From: Combretum micranthum
Lineage: Eukaryota > Streptophyta > Magnoliopsida > Myrtales > Combretaceae
Assembly (NCBI GenBank): GCA_024138025.1
Contig: JAMXBD010001404.1
Location: 248,001-312,000 of the forward strand
DNA length: 64,000 nt
Reading direction: 5' to 3'
Part shown: piece by piece, positions 24,814 through 35,100 of the stretch
How the letters are laid out: the number at the start of each line of letters is the position of its first letter
Numbering within the stretch: the stretch's first letter is position 1
Made by a program: the position numbers and the translations under genes
The notes under the pieces: model-generated
Database searches by the model: none
Seen by the model: only the letters and a program-made list of their open reading frames with translations
Told to the model about the DNA's origin: nothing

Positions 24814-24907
24814 CGCTATTGCATCATAGCGTACCATTGCATCATGGTAAAGTCATTGCATCATGACTTGGTTAAGCGCCTAGCTAACATGTCATTGCAT
24901 CATGACA
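24814..24907. repeat. mini-hairpin cluster in LTR A2
   Basis: Four inverted repeats share the core TGCATC: 24814-24831 (CGCTAT/ATAGCG), 24832-24849 (TACCAT/ATGGTA), 24852-24867 (GTCAT/ATGAC) and 24890-24907 (TGTCAT/ATGACA). All stems are perfect and differ from one another. Confidence 0.92.
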
Positions 24908-25341
24908 GGTTTGCTGCTCCTCGGACCAGATTAAACAGCGTAATAGACATCCAATTCATCCAAATATTAAATCGAATCAATTTAGGTCAAATTAGAAATG
25001 TCTGGTCCTAGCAAACATCAGACAAGTTATTGCGTACCTGAACCCGTTAGAATAGAACTAGGATCTCTCGGTGATGAACTAACCGAAGAATCCTTAACTG
25101 TAATAGAAATGTCACAATAATTAATAAATCAACATTTATAAATTTCATTCTCACAAATATATACATATTATATCCACATATCACAATTAATCAAAGACAT
25201 CCAATGCATTAATTACAAAGTCACCAATAAGCATTTAAACGTCCTATTATATCCCAAATTGTTTAATAAACACATAATTGCTCAAATAACAACTTTGGGA
25301 AATTTTTAGAAAAAGCTCTTAAAATTGAAAAACTCAAGGGA

Positions 25342-25740
25342 TACGCCGGCACTCAACGCCGGCGGCGTTGAGCCGGTGTTCAATATTCTGAAAATGTACA
25401 CTGCCAGCGTTGGCAGCGTTCAAAGGTGTACGCTGTCAGCCTTTGTACCCTATGCCGGCGGCGTTGATTCCAGAAGCCAGCGTACAAGTTAAAAGAAAGA
25501 ACGCCGGCTGACTTCCTAGTGAAAGCCGGCGGCGTTCAGTCGGCTTTAAGAAATTTGGTTCTGTGAACTTTCAACACCGCCTCTACGCCGGCGGTGTAGA
25601 GACTCAAATTGCCAGCGTACGTTCTGAAGAACAGACGCTGGCAAATCTTCAGCATATAAGCTGGCGGCGTTGCAAACGGCGTTAGGAAAAACAATTCTGT
25701 GGGCTTTCTACACCGCCTCTACGCCGGCAGCGTAGAATCC
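25342..25740. repeat. GC-rich palindrome cluster in LTR A2
   Basis: Units centre on GCCGGCGGCG. Exact or near-exact stems are CTCAACGCC/GGCGTTGAG (25352-25360 with 25364-25372), CTCTACGCC/GGTGTAGAG (25581-25589 with 25593-25601, one G-T pair) and TCTACGC/GCGTAGA (25718-25724 with 25730-25736). It stands out as GC-rich in an AT-rich LTR. Confidence 0.88.
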
Positions 25741-27169
25741 CCAGATGCCGGCGTACGTTTTAAAAACAAGCTTTAAACGAAAATTCAAATCCCCTGTTTT
25801 TCAACTTTGCAAACTTACATCTTAATACACTTTAAAACTTTGCTCAACTACACTTTCACTTCATATACTCACTCCAACATACACTACTCAATTCTAGTAA
25901 CTCAAAGTATGAACTCAACACAATTAAACACTTCAAAAACCCACTTCCATCAATTCTAAATTTCTCTACACAAATCCTCTTCACTTACTCCCCACACTTC
26001 ATAAACATACAACAAAGCATGCACAACCTCACACACTCATATAACACTTTCTCAACTCATCCCAAGATGAACAAATCATTTGATCAACATTAAACTCAAT
26101 TCAATGAAGAATTCATGTAATCACTTCAAACAAGATAAACAAAACAAAACAACAATCATAACTAATCAATTCAAATAATTATATGTACATACCTTATCTT
26201 GAGAAAACTTTGATTTTTAAACTTAATATAAACTCTAACTTGAGCTTGGAAATGGATATGGAAATGGAAAAGAAAAGAAATGGAAGAAGAAAAGGAAAAT
26301 TCGGATAAAATTTGGCTGCCTTCAAAAAGTAAGTTAAATTAGCTTAATTTTGACTTTTTCACATTCCAAATTTACCCCTTAATGCATATATAACTTTAGG
26401 TTGCATTTGGCTTTAATTTGAACTTCATTTGGCTTGTATTTAGGGCATAAATGCTACTTAATTTCAAGAAACTAAATCAACTAGCTTAAGTGAAATTATG
26501 GTTGAGTTATTAATCTAACTTAACTTAACATCTTAATGCGCACAAGACAACATTAATAATTTCATTACTCACACATTAATGCATATAAAACAAAATATTA
26601 ATATCAACATATACACATACAAAATCATATATCTTAGACTACTAACAACATAATCATACTCATTCAATTCAACTCCTTAAAATAAATTTATAAACACATG
26701 AGATTTGATTAAAATATAAATCTAGGTCATTTCAAATGATGCTTGGATAAATATACTTTGATAGATCAATTAATCATACTTAAGTGAATATGTATGTTAT
26801 CTTTGGATATACAATCATATTCACCCAGTATATCAATGAATCACTTTTAGTATCATTAATTATAGGCAATGATCCATCTTTAGATGATCTCCTAGCATTA
26901 TAATTAATGATCACAATTGTTCATTTCAAACCTTTATATCATTTATTAGCATCACATGAACATGAACAATTGATAAAATAAAATTTTAATGTTTAAATTC
27001 TTTCAAGCTAGGCCACTTTGGTGACTAACAAGCTTTCATTACAATAAACATTGCTTTACACTAATATGATTTTAACAAAATCAAACTTTTCAATCATTAA
27101 AATCTCAATAATGGAAGATATGTCAGGAATATATGACATATATGCAAAATAAAATAAAAAATTTTCGGA

Positions 27170-27265
27170 CATTCAACATCGGACAAACGCTGGCGAATAT
27201 CCTTTCAATGCTGGCAGCATTGACACCAGCATTAAGAAAAAGGATTCTGTTTTCCGAAGAAATAT
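27170..27265. repeat. family A palindrome-cluster-like fragment in the copia leader
   Basis: AACGCTGGCG, AATGCTGGCAGCATTG and CACCAGCATTAAGAAAAAGG followed by ATTCTGTT repeat the order and spacing of family A units, where a GGCATTAA- or GGCGTTA-type word leads into GATTCTGTT. It is 430 bp beyond the end of A2 and outside its target duplication. Confidence 0.55.
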
Positions 27266-27770
27266 CAATTTCCGTTTCCTTTAGGTTGAATTGCGTCCAG
27301 GAAAACATCAATTCAAAATGCTTCCTTTTGTCTTTTCTGTTCCGAAAATATTAATTTCCAGAAAATCTAAGAAAATCCGTTTTCAATTCTTTCGTAAATT
27401 CCAAAACGTAGGAATGAATTTCCAGTTTCCGTCTGTTTTCAATGTTCAATTTCTGAAAACTCCAGTTTCCAAAATCTCCAAAACTTCGAGGAAGATTTCC
27501 AGTTTCCAAATTCTGCCTTTTCCGTTGTCCAAACCGAGTTTCCGAAAATCTAATTTTTTTTTAATTTATGTTTGAATGGCAGGAAATGACGATTCGTCTA
27601 TTCCGTTTGACGATTCGTGGATCATACGGAAAAAGACAATTCCGTTTTCATGAAAAAAAAAATGCTATTCCGAAGAATAAAGCCAAACTGGAAACACGTT
27701 GACGAAACTGGAATACAATTATACGAATAATATAATTACGATTCAGACAACAAATCAAGCAATATTCATA

Positions 27771-27785
27771 CCCGCTCTGATACCA
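27771..27785 (-). other. primer binding site of the copia element
   Basis: Minus-strand TGGTATCAGAGCGGG lies two bases inside the 5' LTR and is complementary to the 3' end of plant initiator methionine tRNA. Confidence 0.92.
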
Positions 27786-27787
27786 AT

Positions 27788-28216
27788 TGTAAGAAAATTT
27801 TCTATGATTTTCTTTGCCGCAGGATCTTTGAATGAAATTGCAATAATCAATTACAAGTAATTTGATACATACCGTTGTCCATTGCTTTTGATTTCCAGTC
27901 GAAAGAAGAAAATCCGTCACAATCTTTTGTCTTGTTGATTTCTCCTACTCTACCCTTTTTCTTTTAGATTTTTCTTTGATGGTGTAGAAAATTCTCTAAT
28001 GGAAAAGATATGTTGTTTTCTTTTTCTCTAATGGAAAAGATACGTTGTTTTCCTTTTTCCTTTTCTGTCTATTATATTTAATTAGGGAGAGAGGAAGGAT
28101 TTTAAATCCTATGACTTAAATAATTACTATTATGCCCAAATGACCATCATATTAGGCCTTTTATATTAAGTCATACTTTAAGTCACATGGACCACTAATG
28201 TTAAAATAATTTAACA
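27788..28216 (-). repeat. 5' LTR of the copia element
   Basis: 429 bp, plus-strand TGTAAGAAAATTTTC...ATTTAACA. The pair with 18918-19339 and the shared AGCGA flanks fix its limits. Confidence 0.95.
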
Positions 28217-29430
28217 AGCGACACTATCCGTTTTATAAATACATTTTCTTTAGGAAAAAAATTAATTAATCAACTAATATTACATTTAATCCATATCATA
28301 AAATACTTATATAGCTAATACTGCATAATACATGTATTATATTTAATATTTATAATAAATTGAGTAATAACATTGTTTTGAGAATAGAGGAGTAATAAAG
28401 ATCCAAGTAGAGAAGAAGATAAAAGAGAAAGTTGAAAGAGAGAGGAAACTTAAAGAAAGATCTTGTCTTCAATCTATAAACAATGATAACTAGTTATATT
28501 GTTAGAAATTACAATACACTCTTAAAAAGATAAAGCAAAACAAAAAAAATTATAAAAAAAAAATCTAAAACTTGCATCTGATAACTTTGACATGGAACTT
28601 GTGACGCCATTTCTTCAAGCTACAGTCTGAGAAGTTATTTTTGCCATAATGAAACATCCCATGCTTGTCAATATAACTTGTCTTGTTGGTACATTCTTTT
28701 GCCGCCTCAATATACATTGTGTCGAATTACGTTAAGTGTTCCTATCATGAAAAAATAAATAAATAAATAACAACAAAAAAAATCTAGATTTAAAAACTCC
28801 ACGATTTGACTAATTTCAATTCAAACATTAAATTTCAATAACTCCATATGATAACTTAAATCAATTTTCAAACGAATTACAAACTAAAAGTCAAACAAAA
28901 AGAGTAAAGATTTAATCTTTCACGAAAATAAAGTAAACACAATAAAGTATTACATACCTACTAATGAGAAATGCACTAAAGGTGATGCAAATCATCTCTT
29001 TTAAAAGAGCAAGACTTCATAATATTGAAATAGTGGTAAAAATACATTGTGTCAACAATATTATTTGACATGGTAGAAAGAAAATCAATATAATGAATAT
29101 TACCAAAGCTAAGCGTGGGTAGAGAGAGGAAGAAGAATTGCTAGTTGCAAAGAATTTTGAACTTATTAGTTCAAAGTGAAAATACGTAGGAAGGAATAGT
29201 TACAAATGTAAAGAAATAAAAGTGTAAGTGGGGAGGAAGAAGTTTTCTAAAATATAGGAAGAAGTGGTTATTAGGTTGTTTTTCTATCCTTTTTTTCGGT
29301 TACCGGATGGAGTGGTTTTCTAAAAAATAGGAAGATGTAGTTATTAATTTTTTTTTAGTGGAATAAAATTTTAAATTAATAAGATTAGAAAGTGAAGTTG
29401 CATGAAATGGATTTATCTTAAACATAATAG
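28217..29430. other. intergenic, with one short open frame
   Basis: AT-rich. A 50-codon minus-strand frame lies at 28565-28717. The remaining sequence shows no recognised element. The TSD-like AATAG of LTR A3 is at 29426-29430. Confidence 0.5.
28565..28717 (-). CDS. short 50-residue ORF, possible exon of an unidentified gene
   Basis: An ATG at 28715-28717 opens a 50-residue frame ending at TAG 28565-28567. The protein is basic, beginning MYIEAAKECTNKTS and ending VKVIRCKF, with Cys residues and a SLKKWRHKF segment. An in-frame TAA lies four codons upstream. A good splice acceptor (TTTTTTCATGATAG) sits about 25 bp above the ATG, so it could be the coding exon of a small gene with 5' untranslated introns. 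Base composition is less AT-rich than its surroundings. I do not recognise a family; it may be a chance frame. Confidence 0.25.
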   Translation of the reverse strand: MYIEAAKECTNKTSYIDKHGMFHYGKNNFSDCSLKKWRHKFHVKVIRCKF

Positions 29431-30211
29431 TGTAAGGACCCGCTATTACCCCTATAATTGAAATAGGCGATAACAGTTCCCCAACCACATGTAACCTATA
29501 AGATTATATGTAAGGTTGTCTGAAAGAATTATTTGAGAAATTGTTTATCTAATTCCATATAGATAAATATAATAGAAATCATAAATTTTTTTTTCTAAAC
29601 CTTAAACAAAATTACACTACTTCACTACCAACATATTTTGCAATAGTTGCAACTTAAGTCCTACATAACTAAGTACATATATATATATATATATATATAT
29701 TACATTCAAAGGCTTCTTATAAGCCTTAACAAAATTTTCAAAACACAACCCAAACTAAAACTTTGGTTACATCATCAACAAAAGAAATCACATCTAACCT
29801 ATTACAATTATAGGGTTCTATTGAGTCCATGGTTAACTATAATCCTCCAAACCATCAAGAAAATCTTCAAAGTCGGTTTCGTATCCCATACTCGCATAGA
29901 ACTCATCGGAGTCATCACCTGAAATGGATAAAAAATGAGCCAAAGGCCCAGTACACAAGTAACGAATACAAATGCAAAGTGGGTCACACATTCTTAGACT
30001 AATGCATTATGCAACAATCAATTGTTTATTATTAAATCTTTAGTTAGTAAAACAACACGGGAGTATTTAAACTCCGGACAACAGGGATCTAGTATTACGT
30101 CTGCCTCCCTGAGTGGTCCCTACTATTCATACATACTAGGCAGCCCCATCTTCCGGCATAGCCCATAATACTAGGGGATCCAGAGTAACGCATCACGACG
30201 CTCAGGGGGTT

Positions 30212-30295
30212 GATATGAGTAGCTCAGATACTCATATCTCCTAAATAATTCTATCCATTAACGAGAAAGTACCCTGCTCCCAATCTGAGCAGGGT
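30212..30295. repeat. two hairpins in LTR A3
   Basis: GATATGAGTA/TACTCATATC (30212-30221 with 30229-30238) and ACCCTGCTC/GAGCAGGGT (30271-30279 with 30287-30295) are exact inverted repeats with 7-base loops. Confidence 0.9.
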
Positions 30296-30694
30296 GCCGC
30301 TCCCCGAACCAGATTCAACGGCAACTAAGGAAAAATCAACACTCATCAATTAATAGAGTTTTCTTAATTTAAAGTAATTTGATTGTGATACCTACCCTAG
30401 CAAAGAAATAAGCAAGTTACTGCGTACCGGATATAGTTCGGGAACTAATGGGATTGGCTGGGCGAGAATCTATCACTGTTTAAAATAATATTAAGTTCCA
30501 CACTTAGTTTAAGCACTAATTCATTAGTTGAAAATATAATTAATCAAAGAAATTCAAATAAATTAATACAAGGTCATAGTAAACCATTTAAACATCATAT
30601 TATATTATAGGACACTTAACAAATACTTAATTGATTATATACCAAACTTCGGAAAATTTCAAAGAAAGTTTTTGAAATTTAAAAGCGCAAGGGA

Positions 30695-31165
30695 TATGCC
30701 GGCCATCAAAGCCGACGGCTTTGAACCGGTGCGTAACACTATAGTTCAACACTGCCAACACTGGCAGCGTTCAAGAATACGCCGGCCGCCTTCATTCTAC
30801 GCCAGAGACTTTGAGCCGGTGTAGAATGCAAATCCAAATTTCTAAAAATTTTCGAGAGGTTCACGGGGTTGGTCCACGCCCGTGAATACCCCCAACACCG
30901 ACAGCGTATCCACGTATACTGGCAGCCTTGGATCCTATGCCGGCGGCCTTATGCCCGGCGTTAAAAATTATGATTCTGTTTCCATTCCACACCGCCCCTA
31001 AGCAGGCGACGTTGGAACCCTAATAGCCGGCGTACGTTTTGAAAAATAAACACTGGCAGACTTTCCCAGTGAAAGCCGACAGCATTTAAGCGGCTTTAGG
31101 AAAATTGATTCTGTTACTTCCAATACCGCTCTAAGCCGGCAGCGTAGAAGTGCCAGATGCCGGTG
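30695..31165. repeat. GC-rich palindrome cluster in LTR A3
   Basis: Diverged GCCGGC, GCCGACGGC, CTGGCAGCG and AAGCCGGCAGCGTAG units lie at the same relative position as in A1 and A2. GGCGTTA-type words are again followed by GATTCTGTT. Confidence 0.75.
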
Positions 31166-32143
31166 TATACTCAAATTTAAGCCTATATGAAAAAGTTTTT
31201 GTTTCCCCTATTTTATTACAAAAAATTTATCCACTTCAAAATTTCTCTAAACTTAATTTAAACTTTCCACAGCTTGTCATATGTTTTATACACTATCCTA
31301 ACAACATAAATCCTACTTCTAATAATCAAAACATCAATCACACTTCAACTACTAAATCCCTCAACCTTCCCAACATACTCATCCTCACATGTCAACATTC
31401 ATATAAGATATACACTATAACTCCTCTAGCCATGTAATCTTATTTAAACTACCATCAATGCACCAAATCAATCTCACACCAATTAGTACACAAATTTTAT
31501 TTTTATCTAACCTTACAAACAAGCACAAGATAGAACATAAAATAAAAAGATTAAACTTGCATTTAACTTACATGTTTAGGTCTTGGCTTGGAATGATGTT
31601 TAAATCCAAAAGCTTGTAATTGATTTTGGCTTAGGGTTTAGGATTTTGAGATGGAAAGGAAGAAAGAAAGAAAGAAAAGAAAAGAAAAGAAAAATTCGTA
31701 TGGGGAAATAGGGCTACCAAAAAGGGTCAAAAACTTATCTAAAATAAAGTCAATACTCATCAAAATTTGACTTTAGGGGTATATTTGACCTAAGATTAAT
31801 TTGGGTTAATTTCAAAGCATTTGAGTTTGATTTAGGCTTAAAAAGTAGACTTAAATTTTATAAAATTTCTATCATTAATCTTAAGCAATTCAAAAGTAAT
31901 TTTATTAAATTCTAACATAACACATACATATTAATTTGCAAAAGACACACTTATTCATTACACTATACACACATATATACATGTAATACAATAATATTAA
32001 TTTCATTATACTACCCACATACAAAATAGCACATGTCTAACACATATACCAATTATATTATCCAAGCACACATATACATATATATATATATATTCATTTC
32101 ATAATACATTAATATGTAAATTAAGAAATTCATAGCTATTTCA

Positions 32144-35100
32144 AATAAATAGATAGATGTTAAATAATTCTAAATTTACTTTTTTTTTATTTATGAAACT
32201 AATCATATCTTAATAAATTATTTTGAAAAATTATCAATATATCATCTAAACCATGTGATTTTTTTAGAAAATTTAATAACTACTTTTTTTGAAGGCTATG
32301 ATAAAACTTTAATAGAATGAGATATGAATTAAGTAAAATGGGATATGAATAACATAGATATGTGAGTTAAATGACATACTGATAATAGAGTTATGTATAT
32401 AGTAAAAATTTGAATCATAAACTATCACTCGTAATCTCATTTGATTATTAAATTTCTATCAAAATGAAGAAGTATAATTAAAAAAAATGGAAAACCAACA
32501 CTAAAGCATATTATAAGTTGAAAGAAAATCTATAGTAAACTATAACATAGGTAGTTTATGAAAAATGAACACTAAATTAATATAATATTTTTTTTCCTTT
32601 ATTAAGCGTCTTGCTTTAATTGAAAAAGTTGTGATTATTTTTTCCATAAGATGCATTATTTGTGTTCTTCATATATTACAATCTTATACAACATTAAATA
32701 TATTATGATTTTATTTTTAAAACTAAAAACAATATAATTTTTTCTATAATAGCTCCTTACTTTTCTTATAGGCTACAAAAAATATATATCAATGTCAATC
32801 CTTTAGGAAAATTATTTAATAATTTGTTTATTTAATCTCATTTTCATTGAGAATTTTTTATTTAAACATATGGTAGAAAATTTGTTAGCTATTAATATAT
32901 TTTCAGTGAAAAATTCTTGTTAAATATAGCTTCAAATTTTGTAAGTATTAATAGATCTTTAATATTAAGAAATTAATAAAATAAGAAACGTTATTGTTAT
33001 AAAATGAGAGTACATACAAAAGGAGTAAACATATGTTGTATAAAAAAAAATTACTAGCAAATAACGCACCCACCATGTGGTGTGCTAAAGTATAATGTGA
33101 CAGTAGAATTAAATTTAAGATGAAAAAGTATAATTTTTTTTTTTTTCGTGATAAAATATAATATGATATTAGGGCTAAAATTTCATATAGGAAATAATAT
33201 ATCTTTTCGTTTTTTTTTTTTTTTTGTAAAGAACAAGCTAGAGATATCCATTTTTTTTTTCAAAAGAGAAATAACTTATCATTATAAAATGAGATATGCA
33301 TAAACACGAAAGTGGGAAAAATGATTCGAGTAAAATTGAAATAGGTTACATGAAATCAAAAGTGAATATTGGAAAAAAAAACTATATATAATAAATTTAA
33401 TCTAGTGATAATAAAATTTAGAACGTAGCATTATTAATCAATCAAATTATACACAAGACTAATAATTTGAAACAGAAAATAATTTACTTTTTTTGAGTCA
33501 TATAAAAACTAACATGATAGTGTTGAATAAAAATTTTATACAAATATTAGTGAAACATTAGCCAAAAAAAAAACCAAAATTAATGAAATAAATAACATCT
33601 CTTGATAAAACAATAATATCATTTTTCAAGGAATATTTCATTTTTTATTTAATTGTTTGTTGAGATTTGACTTTTTGTTTTGTTGTTTGTTGTGAATTTC
33701 ATTTCGTATTTTACTTGTTTTTTAGGATTATTTTCATCATTTTATATTGTTAGTTAAGATTATGTAGTTATGATAGAATCTATGGATAGTCATCAAATCA
33801 ATAGATATTTTCTAGTAAAATCTTACAGAATAGAACTAGGTTAAAAAACAATAAATGAAGAAATAATAAAAATGATTGAAAGTGAGAGACAAACAAAGAA
33901 GAAAAAAAGTGAAATTGAAAATTTAGTTTAAAGTTACAAGTTAAAAGTTTTGAATTTTTACATTTAAAAAAAAATGCTATGTATATATGTTGAAATATAT
34001 GGAGTCAAATAATGTGATTTTCTTTTAAATGCAATAAAAAATTTCCTATCATTAAATAAATAAATATGGGTCTCTCACAATAAAAATTAATAATTGTATC
34101 ATAAAAATATTAACATAGATAAAAATTATGCATAATTAGTTATTTATTAATACAAACCAATTAATGATTTAGTTATATCACTCAAATATATAAGTCATTT
34201 ATTTCAACTTTTTTTTTTATATTTTTGAAAATTTTTACGCTTTTGATGTAATCTATGAATGTCATAATGTCTTATATACCATGTTAATCTTCTTAGCAGT
34301 AGCCTATAATAGGGATCGCATTGCATCTCATTTTCTTAGCAGTAGTCTATCGTAGGGATCACCTTGCATTTCATGTCATAGGATAATTATTTGTAAAAAA
34401 TTAAAAAAAAAAGATTAAAAATAACAACCTACTCTAATATCTTGAATAACTAAAAAATTAATATTAAAATATTATATAATGTTGTGGCAGGGACAAGATC
34501 CTTGCAATAAAAAATTTTAAAAAATAAGAGTAAGCGTTGCTTAAAGTTCCATCCTTGCCATAGTTTGGCTGCAAAAAAGCAAATTTCTTGTAGAGGTGTT
34601 TCATATGTCATATTTTATATAATAATAAAAATTATTTGTATATATATATATATTTAAAAGTACTTACTACTTAGTATTATCTTTTCGAATGAAACAAACT
34701 CCACATGTTCCCTATTGCAGTTTAAAATCTATTATTATTTAAAATTAAAAAAAATCATAAACTCAATTGATAGTTATCACATTTAACTTTCCTTAATACC
34801 ATATCTTAAAGTCATAACATTTGACCATTCTAACTAATGCATCATAAAAATAGAAATATTAAAAGAAGAAAAAACTAAAGAATTTACTTGAAAAAAAAGA
34901 GATTCTTATGTCATGTTAATTTCATATTTCTTGATAATCAATATTGGCATATGAGTTTCTCAAACCTAATCCAACCTGCTTGAAGTTTAGGCTAACCATT
35001 TGAGTCTATGCTCAACTTTGTGCAACTCATCACAAGCCTCCAACTAAGAGGTGACCCTACAAATTAGGCATGTGGTAAATGCCTTCATGGCCTAACACTT

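Larger units (their letters stand above)
23930..26734. mobile_element. solo LTR, family A copy A2, nested in the copia leader
   Basis: The 2805-bp unit starts TGTAAAGACCC and ends GGTCATTTCA. Exact 5-bp duplications AATGA flank it at 23925-23929 and 26735-26739. It has the same internal order as A1 and A3. It must be younger than the copia insertion that it interrupts, and the loss of its internal region and second LTR is younger still. Confidence 0.93.
23821..27770 (-). other. long leader of the copia element, interrupted by LTR A2
   Basis: Excluding A2 (23930-26734) there are about 1.1 kb between PBS and gag, long for a copia leader. The outer part (27260-27550) is low-complexity, built from TTTCCAGTTTCC/TTCCGAAAA-like words. 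Around 27170-27265 it resembles the family A palindrome cluster. No coding potential was recognised. Confidence 0.6.
18918..28216 (-). mobile_element. complete Ty1/copia LTR retrotransposon (frameshifted) with nested LTR A2
   Basis: Two LTRs (18918-19339 and 27788-28216) bound it, with an exact 5-bp target duplication AGCGA at 18913-18917 and 28217-28221. Reading the minus strand, the order is 5' LTR, PBS, long leader, gag, protease, integrase, RT, RNase H, PPT, 3' LTR. Integrase before RT makes it copia. Without the 2805-bp nested LTR A2 and its 5-bp duplication it is about 6.5 kb. The LTRs are very similar by eye, differing mainly by a small rearrangement of a repeated AATGGAAAAGATA block, so insertion is fairly recent. 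Frameshifts between gag-PR and IN, within IN, and just after the RT active site prevent one polyprotein. Confidence 0.95.
29431..32143. mobile_element. solo LTR, family A copy A3
   Basis: The 2713-bp unit starts TGTAAGGACCC and ends AGCTATTTCA. Flanks are AATAG (29426-29430) and AATAA (32144-32148), a 5-bp duplication with one mismatch. It is more diverged than A1 and A2. The TGCATC mini-hairpins are absent at the expected place, and a different hairpin (30271-30295) is there instead. An extra inverted pair CTAGTATTA/TAATACTAG lies at 30089-30097 and 30166-30174. An (AT)n run is at 29677-29701. Confidence 0.85.

Noticed and set aside
24814..24907. CRISPR-like array of TTGCATCA repeats
   Set aside because: Spacing is 1-22 bp, the flanks are complementary stems rather than spacers, and the context is a plant LTR.
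29647..29922. 91-residue plus-strand open frame with an YIYIYI tract
   Set aside because: It starts in the (AT)n run of LTR A3 and has no domain; it corresponds to non-coding LTR sequence in A1, A2 and A4.
34480..34597. Possible CACTA element end (CTACAAGAAATTTGC on the minus strand)
   Set aside because: The terminal CAC is not intact and no partner end or 3-bp duplication could be shown. It is mentioned only in the intergenic entry.
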